Below are positions 39,205-50,627 of a stretch of DNA of 64,000 nt, piece after piece. The stretch covers positions 62,001 through 126,000 of the forward strand of contig CM074807.1 of the NCBI GenBank assembly GCA_037447605.1, given 5' to 3'. Under the pieces are notes generated by a model. It was not told the origin of the DNA. It saw only the letters and a list, made by a program, of their open reading frames with translations, and did no database searches. The stretch's first letter is position 1; each line of letters starts with the position of its first letter. The position numbers were made by a program, and so were the translations under genes. This DNA comes from Zygnema circumcarinatum (Eukaryota; Streptophyta; Zygnematophyceae; Zygnematales; Zygnemataceae).

Positions 39205-40390
39205 AATGCCCCTACAAAGCAGCGGTTTCATTTCTGCGATGGAGTGGGCAGACAGCTATTGTTTCGGTCATTCTTATCTCGAAATGGAAGCACGCAAAAT
39301 TGCTGAGGGGTCTTAAGTTGTGTACGCTGCCGGCTCTAGATTGCGTCATTTTTGGCATAGCTCAAAGCTCAGTGTAGCTCCATTTGCGGAGTGCATGCTC
39401 GCGTCTCGACCCAATTTGATGTGACAATGAGGCGATCGCATCATGTACACTGATGGCTACGTATTCCGTCAATGGCGGTAGAGCACAGCATGGCATAGTT
39501 GCCGCGAAGAGGTCCTGTTCAATACTCACTTAGAAATTGGAGCATTTTTCCCTAGTAGCTGTTCTGAATCACGCCTTTTGGCCATGTGGATGGTCTGCCA
39601 TCAGTATCTCCAAGGAAGCCGCCCGCAGACTAGAACTGGGGGCTCCCTTGCTGCGTAGGGTCCGAACCCATGGCTGCTTGTGATGGGAGTGAAGTGATCC
39701 AGATGTCTGCGTCCGCGGTTCAGCCATGGCAGCCACGCAGTAGGGCATGGGCATGGGCATGGGCATGGCCACTTCTGGTATCAGCTTTTGCAGCTCATTT
39801 TTGAACTTTTGCAGAAAACCCAATAACTTTATTATTGCAATGAATCCATCCTGAACATATGCAGCCCTTGCGCGGAAGGTCGTCATTTTACCAACCAAAT
39901 CGTCCCCAAGAAAAGCCACCTGCTTTGTTTTGAACGACTGGCGGCCAGACGACCTCAGAGAGAGGGAGGGAGTCGTGGACGAGCGAATATCGTATCGTAC
40001 CGTACTGTTTCGGGTTTCGTGTCGTACCGTATCGGAATATCCGACGGAACAGCCCACGGACCCGCGTGGGCGGTTGACTCGAGGCGCGACACGTCACAGG
40101 CGCCCTCCCATTGGTCGAGAGGGCAGGCCCCGGTACGCCATTGGCCCGCCCAGGCGACCTGCCTGACCGGCCTTGACCCGACGGGGGCGGCGGGCGAGAG
40201 GGAGCGAGGGAGAGAGGAGAGAGTGAGAGAGGAGAAAGAGAGGGGGGAGAGAGAGAGGCAAGCAGGGCGGTCAGCAATTGCTATTGCCTTATCAGATGCC
40301 ATTATTCCTTTCACATACTTAGAATCATTCTGATCGACAGCGTGTTTTAGAAGGCGCAGAGGACACAGGGCGCGAGTGAGAAGGGAGGCC
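39205..40390. other. LSM12 3' flank and promoter of the saposin-like ER protein gene
   Basis: No gene that I can support. A GGGCAT repeat lies at 39746-39767. Nearer the next ATG are two inverted CCAAT boxes (ATTGG at about 40111 and 40140) and, at 40088-40096, the complement of TGACGTGTC. That resembles the plant unfolded-protein-response element, fitting an ER protein, but function is inferred. Confidence 0.45.
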
Positions 40391-43300
40391 ATGGAGCGGG
40401 GGAGCCGTACGGCTGTGCTCGTGCTGCTGGCTGTGCTGCTGGCGTGCCACGTGTCGCTTGGCGATGCGAAGAAGAAGAAGGCGGAGCCTGTGGCGCAGAA
40501 GAGCGACGTGAAGTACATCAAGTGCGAGGTCTGCGAGGAGATCGCCAAGCAGCTCACGCGGCAACTGAAGCGGAAAAAGGATGAGGTCGCCCCTAAGAAG
40601 GTATTCTTCATAATTTGCGGCGAATTCTTTCTTCTAACACCAAGTTTGAAGAGATTGTACTCTCACTCGCTTTGAACACGCCGTGGTGGGGCTCGGGCGT
40701 TCAATCAGCCGCCGCATTGAGCGAGTGGCTGTTAACATTCCACGCTGGTTTTATCTGAAAATTCCTCACGTTTTAGTTGCAGCGGTAGGCCGGCATTTGG
40801 CATTGGTATTGGCATTGAGTTGACTTTTTTAATACGGGTGCTGTCGCGTTTTTTCTGTTGCACACTGTCCCGCGTTTGTACGTTTTGTCGTTTCTCATCT
40901 AGTACCAGAGCAACTTGGTTGGGCATGTGCAGGTTACAGAATTCGATGTTATCGAGATGACAGAGAAGATTTGTGACTTGAAGAAGAATGAAGGCGAGTG
41001 GATGTCGATGATTGACGTTGTGGAAAAAGGCGACGCGTTAAAGGTATTTCGCCTAAGTTCTCTAAGTTTTTGAGACGGTATCTCAGGGGACTGAGCTGCT
41101 CCAGCTTACCTTTGAGCTTTCAAGCGGCTTTGATATTGACGTGTACTGCTCCTGTTGAAGGCAGCAGTCCGGAATGGTCACCTCTAGGACAGCTCCAACT
41201 TAAACCTGAAATGGTGCAAGGATTCATCATTGCTGCACAGTAGAGCATTTGCGAATGCCGGTGGTTAGGCGCTTTCTGCTGTGAACAGGTGGCAGAAATT
41301 TTGTTTGCTTAAGGTGAAACTGGCTTATAATTCACTTGACCGCTGAGGAGCTCATAAAAAGATCATCAATGGAGACAACTCGATCCTTGTTTTTGTGCAG
41401 CTGGTGGAACAAAGCTCTCCGGGAGAATGTAACTCGGAGTGTAAAACGATACAGAAAACATGTGAGGAGGTGAGCGACCGATTCCAAATTACCTTCAGGG
41501 TTCACGCTCATAGCTCCCTGGACATCCTCGCGAGTTGCCTGGAAGTTTAGAAAGGTTCGCTTTGTGCTACTGGTACGAAAAGCCCCACTGCCTTCCACTG
41601 CCATTGGTTCCTTTTATTCGTGTAGATTTCACATAGAAATGCAGCGAACATGCTTATTTCAAGCTTTCTCGGGTAGACTTTTTACAGCGTCTGGGGGCCG
41701 CTGCAGACCAACTCCCATGAGTAGAAATTCGAAGCCACTTTTCCTAGTGGTGCTTTTTTGGTAGAAATTCGCGCCACTGTTTTCGAGTCTTGCATAGAAT
41801 TTTCCTTTCAGGATATTAAGCATGAGTTTTTAATGAAGGGATTTCCGATACTCCGGTTCATGTCTAGCCTCACGCCAATTTTTCTAGCTCGAGGCATCTT
41901 AACTGCGCAACAAGTCCAAACATTGTTTCCAAGCAGAATGTGATTTTTTCACTACTACAGCCCAATTGCAGTGCTGCCCGTTTGTGTGGTGTGAATTTTT
42001 CTGAAGGCTCGTTTGTAGAACTGGGAAGGTGCACTTTTTCTCAAAGGCGGCGATAACCTCCTGGGAAAATTACAGAACGTCTATGTTCGGTAAACAAAAA
42101 GTTCAATTATTTTGAGATCCTCATTATATCCCCTTACGGTGAGACGTGCAGGTGATGGGTGACCGTGACACCGACATTGCAGAGGCCCTTTACAGCGATG
42201 ACCTTAGCCGCTCCGCTCTTTCCCAACTCTTATGTCGAAAGCTCACGAAATCTTGTGGTGTAAAAGTGCCACCTGTCCCGAAGGTTCGTTCAAACCTCCC
42301 ACTGGCTGGCATATGTGCTGATGGGATGCCAACACTTAGCTGCCTTCTTTCTTCGCTTGTTGTCATTGAATATGCGGCTGTAGCCGGAGGGTAGCTCATT
42401 GGTTGCGATATGCATGTGCATGGACCGAGTTTTGCCGATGTATTGTCTAAACTCGTCTGCTGTACAAGGGAGAAGCCCTGTTGAGATGAAGATGTCAACT
42501 CGGCTAAAGGAAGTTGTGGTTTCATGGGCTGGGGAGGGCGACAACAGGATCGGGCTCCGGGAGAGAAGTTTGTTCCTGTCGATGCCGAGAAAGCGAAAAT
42601 GGACAGGATGCTGAAATCTATGAATGTAAAGCCCTCGGTCTTTCACGACGTAAAAGATGAGGTGGAAGCCAGTAGAAGCCTCGACCTTTAAAGGAATACA
42701 AGTTGTTGCGATCATGAAAGGAGGGTGGTACTCGCGCTGAGTGCTTTCGTACTAGCAAGGCGAAGCTCACTATGGATACCCTTGCTTACAGTGTTCTTTG
42801 GGCTTATGAAGTAACTCAGCTTTCGAGCATTACTGACATGAGTGTGCCTGTGAAGTGTCCTGCAAAGAGTGCCTTATATTACGGCGAGGAATGTTCACTA
42901 TGGTGATGCTTTGGCCTTCAACAGGACCTCCCTAACGCCCCCAAAATGAAGATGTATTCGAGAGACGAGCTGAAAGATGGACTTCCGGGAATGAAGTCGG
43001 GCGATGACGACGACGACGACGATGAAGATGAGGAAGACGAGGCTGGACCAAAAGTCACCGTGGTGGTGAGTCTTGCTTCTGATGGGGGATGAATTTCTGG
43101 TCTTTTATCCCCCAGGGAGTGAGTGAGACTGCTGGAAGATGCTCAACAGAGGCGGAGTCAGATGAGTCAGAGATGGAAAGCAGTATTTCCCAGTGACAAC
43201 TGCGATCTTCCCAGCGTCCTGTGGTCATGCACTTCTGTCCAACTGCATCGCTGTTGTTCCTGCTGTTCTTTCAATGGGCGAGAGACCCTGCTTGATGGAA

Positions 43301-43544
43301 CATGAGATCTTGTCTGCAGGACGAGCCGGCACCCGCGAAGCCTGCAACAGGGACACCCAAAAAGGAGGTTGACAAGCCCAGCATTTTGAAAAAGGCTGCG
43401 GAGGTGGCGGGCAGCGTGAAGGACACCGCGCAGCAAGCCTTGGAAGCGGCAAAGAAGGGCACAAAGGCTGCCACGGAGTGGGTGGGCAACCTCATGGCTG
43501 GCGACAAGAAAGGCGCTGACAATGGGGGCTCCTCCGAGCTATAG
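40391..43544 (+). CDS. Saposin-like ER protein, Canopy/TLR4-regulator (DUF3456) family
   Basis: Secretory-pathway protein of the Canopy / TLR4 regulator and MIR-interacting MSAP family, thought to be an ER chaperone cofactor. Exons: 40391-40600, 40933-41043, 41401-41469, 42152-42283, 42925-43065, 43320-43544; 295 aa. A signal peptide spans residues 1-25 (VLVLLAVLLACHVSLGDA), then a Lys run. The saposin-like region keeps six or more Cys: KCEVCEEIA, KICDLK, GECNSECKTIQKTC, LLCRKLTKSCG. An acidic run of Asp follows (DDDDDDDEDEEDE), then an Ala/Lys-rich amphipathic C-terminal helix, ending SSEL. That end lacks a standard KDEL/HDEL signal. All exon junctions are phase 0, GT-AG. Confidence 0.88.
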
Positions 43545-44502
43545 CCCGAGGGGCAGCGGCGAGGGCTCAGGCAATAATCTGCTGCGGGCACATTGGCTGT
43601 TTGCCACCGACCGCTTTCCAGCGGGCCTTGCGTGTGAGAAAGAGAGGAGCGTGGCCTGTTGCGTCACGTAAGTGATTGGTTCGGTGTTGACCGCCAGCAC
43701 AGAGGGAGTAGCTTTCCATTTTTGCCAAGCAACTGCTTTAAACGTATGGAATATTGCTTCATTATGAATTTCTATGTGAACATTTTAGTTTTTGCCAGTC
43801 TCGCTTGACTAAATTTTAGTTGCTTGAATACAATATCTAAACACGACGTTTTCATTTTGAAAATCTCATTTCATTTTCATTTTTTAGTTTTTTCCCCTTT
43901 TGATGCGCAACAAGTCTCCAGCGATGATCTTACGAAATATAAGCACTTTTTTATTTTGATGTGCCGATTGATCTCCTGTCAACTTTGCATGTTCGGACAA
44001 AAGCTCGGCAAACTTGCGACTTATAGCAGAGCTACGTTTCTTCAGAAACTGTATCTCGATTAGTGCCGTCAGTATCTTGACTGAACACAAGATATGCTCC
44101 TTCTTGTGAGGGAATGAAACTCGGGCGTGCCACCACATTGTATAGCTCTGCTAAGCAAGATGGGCACTTGTGCAGTTGAAACCGACATATTACAAGTATA
44201 AAGAAGGTATACAAAGACTCACAGACTTTATAAGACCAAAGGAAGACGGGGAAATACTAAATAATAACTAGTACATGTGTGACTACACTTGTGATTACAT
44301 TTACAATTGACTAATTCTCCGTTTTTAACAGTTATTCATCCAAGGATGCGCGTTTGCTGGCTTTCCCGGTCCTACGGCTATGAATATTTGATCCCCGAAA
44401 TATGTTATTTTGCGTTGAAGTTTACAGAGGGGCCATCAACTGAACGACTGGAAACGCAAAGTGACAAGCGCCCACCGACCGGCCTTCAGTAGGGGCTTTA
44501 TA
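43545..44502. other. Intergenic, converging 3' flanks
   Basis: 3' flanks of the saposin-like gene (+) and the permease gene (-). A/T-rich, with no ORF of interest. Confidence 0.6.
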
Positions 44503-47500
44503 TCACATTGGTTCCACTTTCGCACCATCAGATCTGACCGGCCCTGTGAACCACTTCCGCGCATCGACGAGCCACCAGAGGCTCACAGGCACCATCACCC
44601 CCGTGAAAGCTGCAGCCAACGAACAGCAGCAACACACAACAGTTAGAGAGAATCAAAGAAGCGTGCTTTCGGTCGAGCACAGGACCTTCTTCCTCTCTGA
44701 TCATACAATCTCTCGTACTCAATTAGATTTTCAAACACAGTGAATCAACGCCATTGTAATTTCATCATGTATCATCTCCCCATGTTTGAAACAGGATGTA
44801 CACAGTTTGATATCGACGACGGAAATAGACGACTCACCGATAGGGGCATAGTTGAAGTTCTTCCAGGTGACCGGATAGAGCGAGGGCACCATGAAGATGC
44901 CAACGGTGTACGTAATGTACGTCAGAGCAAGGAGGTTGCAGATCTTGCTGAAGGCCCCCAAGTGAAAGGGGCCCCTCTTGAAATCTTCATCCTTCATAAT
45001 GAACCGAAAGAAGATCGCCACTCCATACGTACACATGTAGCCCACCGTCGTCAGCGACGCGATAGCATTGAACGCCACAGTTGAGCTGCATTGACCTCAC
45101 CCTCCCTTCAGAATGCAGCTCCTATTCAAACAACAACGCAGCCCGATTCTCCTCCTTCTCCTCTCACACCCCCCCCCCCCCCCCTTCCTCGCCCACTTCC
45201 TCTCCCCCCTCCCCCCCCCCCTCCCCCACCTTATCCCCAGCTCAAACCCCCGCCCTCGAGCCCTACCCCTCTGCGTGCAAGCAGCGGCCATGGACTGTTT
45301 TTTAGGGTTTTGCGCACCCGAAGTTGGGGAGGCCGACGAGGACGGCGACGGTCGCGACGAGCCACGCCGCGTTCACGGGCACGCGCGAGGTCGCCGTGAC
45401 GCGTCGCCACACGTGCGAGAGCGGCAGCACGTTGTCGCGCGCCAGCGCGTACACAGTCCGCGACGCGCCCAGCGTGCCGGCCAAACCTGCAGACAGGCTG
45501 ACAGCGGAAAGGTAAGGGAGGGGGGAGGGAGGGAGGGGAGGGGAGGGGGGAGGGGGAGGGGGGAGGGGGGAGGGGGGAGGGGGGTGGCGATAGCGAGGTG
45601 AGGAAGCAGCTTGACAGAGCTGCATAGACAAAGAGAATGTGAAGGGGAAGAATGGCGTGGGGCAACAGTTATGCCTTACCTGACATGTAGAAAGGTATGA
45701 GCATTAAGATGAAGATGACGTACGCTCCTCCAGCGTTGCCGTATCGGTTGTGAAAGACATCGTAGATGATCTGCATCGGAGGGTACAACCCTCCTGTCGC
45801 ATTTTCTGGAGAATAAAGATCTCCCCAGTAGCCCTGCACCTCCCCCATCCAAGAACCATAGTGAGACAGGTGGGAAAAATGAAATGAATATTCAGGCCGG
45901 CGCAGGAAAGTACAAACCAACCCACGAAAAAAAGCTGAACTATCAAAGTTCCCAAAAGCTCCGCTATCTCCCGCAGCCCCTCACCTGGATGCAAAATGTG
46001 AGCACCAAAATCAGACAATATCCAAGAACCATCTCAATGAAAATGGCAGCCATCATCGCCTTTGGACCGGCGGTATCCGAATTCTTAGTCTCCTCCGTCA
46101 CATGCGCCGCATGGTCAAAGCCAAAACCACTCCACTGGGCCAGCAGAGTCGCGAACATCCAGTTGAGCCCGACGCCATGGATTCCTGTGAAGGCGGAGCT
46201 CGGCTCCCAGTGCGTGAACACATAGCTCGCATCCTGGCGAGTGGGGGCCACAAGAGGCAGCACAATGCACAGCATTACGGTGAAGGCGAGGTTGAAGTAC
46301 ACGTAGAGACCGAACAGTTTGGAGACATATTTCACTCCAAACGAGATGATGAAGCTCCACGAGAACAGCATTCCTGCGTAAATGGCGAAAAAGACGCCCT
46401 TGCTGGCGAAGTAGCCTCCGCCATTGGCTCCGCCAGTCATAAGCAGAATGATCTGCTGGAGAATCTGCGCCGCTGCAGCACCCCCCCCCCTCTCCACAGA
46501 GTGTTTCAGCCATTTCTCTCTCTGCTAAAAGATATACCCACTTTGAGATTCCGGGGATCTGTGTTTGGCAAATCTGCGTATGTAATGAAGACAGGAATCC
46601 TAAAACAGAAGGAGGTCTCAATAAAGTATTTATTGAAACTCGGTTTTTCCAGTTTGTCGATCATAAATAATAAGTTGAGCTGGGTTCCTTCAATGATTTC
46701 ACCTGGGAAGGCGACACTTGCGTCGCCGACCATGAGAGCGACCAATTCAAGCCACGCCGTCATCCAGGAAACGAACGACCGCCACTTTGGAGGGCACATG
46801 GAGGACGCCCAAAAGTACAGAGACCCCACCGTCTGCATGCGCCCTCCTCCGTTAAAACCATGGAAATCCGTTCGCTGCACTGCCATGAGTATGCATGGAG
46901 CTTTAGGCGGTCGAGAGGGACAGAATGCTGAGGAGCCTCCTCACGAGGGAGGGAGGAATGAAGGAGAGAAGATGACTCGAAGGCGTGCAGTATGAGAAAA
47001 ACATCGCATTCTGGTTTTTTTTTCTTCTGGCATTTTTTACTTTTGTGTCTGTGGGCGGCAAGAACAACAGCAGCAGTTGAGGCCTTATCGGACCAACTGC
47101 GGTCTCCTTAGAGGCACAACTTCTTCTCCAAAGCTTCATAGGGAGCGCTGAGATTCCGGAAATTCGGAGAGCAGTTGAGGGCGCGGAGGAAAGGCGGAAA
47201 TCCTTCCGAAACGGTTGAGGCAAGAGAGACGAAAGAGTGGGAGAAAGGGACGGAGAGAGAGAGAGAGACAGGGAGGGCGGAGCGGAGCGGACCGGATAGG
47301 AGGAGCATATCTCGGAGAGGGAGAGGCCCACGATGATGATGAAGAAGAAGGTGGGCCACCATGGCCAGACGAGCGCCACGGGGCCGCCATAGCTGATGGC
47401 CACCGTGTAGAAGGGGATGATGGTGATGTAGGGGTTCAGCACGGAGGACGATACGCCCACGATCTCGAGCAGGTTCTGCGCCGCACAACGCACTGTCAGA

Positions 47501-47662
47501 CCTCTGTGCCGCAGAGCCGCCATGGGAGCAATGGAGCGCATGGCGGCGCCTCACCATCTCGCGCTTGAGCTCCTGCTTGTAACCCAGCTCGTGCAGCCGC
47601 TTCTCTGCGGGGTCGATGCCCTCCGCCATGGGTTTCTCCATCTCCTCTGCTTCAGCAACCAT
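44503..47662 (-). CDS. BAT1-like amino-acid/GABA permease (APC superfamily)
   Basis: Membrane amino-acid transporter of the plant BAT1/GABP and fungal Uga4 branch of the APC superfamily. Exons in coding order: 47662-47555, 47475-47293, 46832-46703, 46472-45985, 45833-45680, 45486-45318, 45085-44838, 44609-44503; 528 aa with matching phases. The family signature starts the core: AEKRLHELGYKQELKREM, then TM segments, LSEICSSYP|TVGSLYFWASS joined over intron 2, PPKWRSFVSWMTAWLE, GFGFDHAAHVTEET (conserved helix 6 region), TVYALARDNVLPLS and VPVNAAW. About 12 TM segments. The Met at 47662 is the first that precedes the conserved block without running into low-complexity sequence. Introns carry C- and G-rich runs (45150-45240, 45510-45590). 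Confidence 0.9.
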
Positions 47663-48728
47663 GGCTGCCTCGGCTCCTGCTCCTGCACACACTCCAGCAC
47701 CACCACAGAATTGGCGGTAAGCATTGCCCTGCTTTCCTCTGCACACCCCGAGCGCACGCTGCCTCTCCCACGGGCCCCGGGCGAGTGCAGGAAGGCAGGG
47801 TACCTTCAGCTCAGAATGCGCTACGGCAGACGCGCCTCCTCCTCCCTCTCCTCTCCTCTCTCCTCTCCCCTCCCTCTTTATCTCTCCTCTCCTCCCTTCT
47901 CCCCTCCCTCCCTCACCTCCCTCACCTCCCTCACCTCCCTCACCTCCCTCCCTCCCTCCTCCCCTCCCTCTCCTCCAGGTCACGTCCGCCGGCCGTCTGC
48001 CGGCGCGGGCAGTGAAGGCCCGCCCAACCGTCGGCGGCCGCCATGGCCGGGCGCCGGCGGGGCGCCGCGCTCCAATCGCAGCGTGCGGAGGGCCGGTCCC
48101 ACGTGCTCGGTCCGCCACTCGGAGGCGGCCACGTGGAGGTCACACCACTGGATTTGACGAATATCCACACGTGCGAAACGTGATGTATGTCAGCCGCAAG
48201 TGCAAGTGACAGCTGAAGCGACAAATAAAATTTGTCCATAGGAAGGTTGGACAGGGGAGTTAGTTGTACGGCACCGACCGAAACCAGTACTACGCGGCGC
48301 AGGCCGGCGGGGCATTAAATTCCGCTGCTTGCGCGGAAACACGGGCAGCTGCAAATCAAAACTAGTACGCGTGCCCCGCGTTACATATGACAATTGCGGA
48401 ATGAGGAGTACGTCTTTCGAAAAATCCTCCCAGACGAAATGCCTCCGTATTTCAGCAGGGAGAGACGCTTGCAGGACCGGCCGCCTATAAAGAGGGCACC
48501 CCCCCCCCCCTTAATTTTCCTCCCTCTCGTGCTGCTCGTGGCGGCGGCGGGGGCTTCTGCAAGAGCGAGCCGCCGAAGAAGCCAGGAAGGGAAGTGCAAG
48601 CTGTGCATGAAATTGAAGAAATAACAGAGAAGAGGGGAGGATTCTTCCTATTCTAGCGAGCCAGAACCAGGAAATCTCTCATCCATACGTCTGCGTCCAT
48701 CCGAAATGAGATCCTTGAGCCACTTCAA
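47663..48728. other. Permease upstream region
   Basis: CT-rich leader with CTCACCTCC repeats (about 47900-47960) just upstream of the permease ATG. ACGT-core sites lie near 48100-48135 (CCCACGTGCTC, GCCACGTGGAG). A TATAAAG at 48485 faces right, but I see no convincing gene after it; an open frame at 48394-48624 is unrecognised. Confidence 0.45.
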
Positions 48729-49420
48729 TCAACCTGTCTGGACATGGACATGGACTGCTGAATCATGGAAATCCTCCAGAATCCTGCAAACAGTAAAAAC
48801 AGCAAATAGCAAACAGCGGTTCTTTATCCCTATACTTTACTTCATCGTGCTCTGGAAACTCACCGGTAGTGCGAACAAACACAACCCCCGTACTCGCACA
48901 TGGATAATGGATTCCCTACGACTTTCCGACTCCCACGAAAACTGACAGCAAGATCCGGAATTTCTCCATTTTCAGGACGTGCATCTGGGAGAGTCTGATC
49001 CAAAACCCTAGACTGCACCTTCAGAAATTGCTGAAGGATGCCATCTCAACTCCGCATTCTGAATCATAGCACTCACCAAACCAGAAGCGTTCGTCAGGCA
49101 TCAATCTGATCTAAAATGCAATGCATGGAACGTATGCTACTCTTCAACCAAAAAAAAAAGCAAAAGGCATCCAGCAGTGTGAGGCAGTACTTGGAAATCA
49201 GATGAGCAATGCCAGTGTTGGAGAGGACTTTGCATAACCACCGCATCAATTTCGAGGCAGATAATGCTGTACCCGAAGCTCAGCCATTCTGTGGAGGTAA
49301 AACCATTTTAAGGGCGACTTGACGTCCCTGAACAACCTTGAAAGCCATAGTGGCTTCCACAAGGATGTTAATTCCATGACTCTTTCTCAGTTGCTGCAAG
49401 AACCTGTAGCACACCTTCAC
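48729..49420 (-). CDS. Chain of four unidentified exons, 3' end of an unknown gene
   Basis: Four open segments fit together with GT-AG junctions and consistent phase: 49420-49304, 49110-49077, 48984-48864, 48783-48729, ending in TGA; 109 codons. Visible pieces: CYRFLQQLRKSHGINILVE, MPDERFWFDARPENGEIPD, a Cys-containing MCEYGGCVCSHYRILEDF, then HVHVQTG. I do not recognise the family. No start exon was found; 49421-50627 has no obvious partner. It could be the tail of an extra or alternative transcript of the BRCT gene upstream, whose last exon ends at a donor-like AAGTGAGT. Support is splice logic only. Confidence 0.35.
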
Positions 49421-50627
49421 CTGCTTAAACTATCAAATAATATTTTCAAATCTGTCGCAAATCTGCGTTTCTTTCGGATCCTTCCCTGACTTCCTTCAGA
49501 GAAAACCTTTACAACAAGAAGGATGAAGCTTATATAGCTTTGCTTAAAGACGTTACAAGAATGGGAAGTTCCAAAAACACTACCGCTTTCCAGATCAAAT
49601 TGTACTTTTTTCATGATGCGTTATTTTATGAGGCTCCAGGCTTATGTCGGTGGAGTCTTTTTTTTTCTAGGTCGGCTCCAGTACGATTTTCAGTTCTGGA
49701 GTTCTTGAAATGTCGTACGAGATGCACTCGGAGTTATCTCCAGTTGATCCGTTACTGCAACGAGGGGGAACTCTGAGCCCTCCAACAAGTTGCTTGCCAA
49801 ATGACTGTCTGTGTAGAAAATGGTGGAGACAGACAGTCGCGATTCGAGCGAGCTTTGCATAGGCTTGTATTCACTGCACACGCAGCCCATGCCGTCGTGC
49901 GTTTATCTCGACATCCTGCAGATATGGTCTACACGAAGCTATTCAGAAATCCTGCGATTCAAGCTGCTTAGCGATCAACTGTCTCGCAAATTAATGGCTC
50001 TGTTCAGATAGTGACTTCAAACTTGTGCTCAGCTGACCCTAAAGACTGTAAGTTAATTAACTGTGAGAAGGTGGTCTGTTTGTTGGTGCTGTTATGCAGA
50101 GCCAAAACGAGAAGCTGTTGGGGGCAAACCCATTCGTGGGCTCATTCAGTTCATGGCGGAGGCTCTGAGGGATTCAGCGCTTGCCAGGCCGCGCTCAGGC
50201 GCTCTCTTTGATTGGAATCTTTCGTGCTCAACTTTAAGGCCTGTCCTCGGCCTGTCCCTGTGAGGCAACATTCATTCATTTATTTTTTCCTCAATCTCAA
50301 AGCAGGACAAAATCAGTTAAGGACCTCCTTTCCGTACAAGGCTGTCGGGTTACATGCAAGTAAACCGCTCCATCATTTCCTGCTTTTTTTGGTGCGCTGA
50401 TTGTAAAACATTCTATGCCTGCATCATCAGCACATGCATGGACGCAACATCAGTATGCGGCTCACATTGCCTTTCCGGTAACTTTGTGCAACAAACTGAG
50501 ACCTTAATTGGACCTGGATCTGTTGAAAGCCAGATTTAGACTTAGGCCGATAATAAGTTGAGAGTGAACTGAGCCAAAAAGAGGCCAACAGTTGGCCTCC
50601 AGGCCAAGAGGTGAGATGGATGAGGAC
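49421..50627. other. Unassigned stretch
   Basis: Contains plus-strand open segments following good acceptors (after tttttctag at 49670 and after tgttatgcag at 50100), but I could not join them or recognise products. No repeats of note. Confidence 0.4.

Noticed and set aside
46102-46995. 297-codon plus-strand frame over the permease
   Set aside because: Shadow of permease exons 3-4 on the minus strand, which carry conserved APC motifs.
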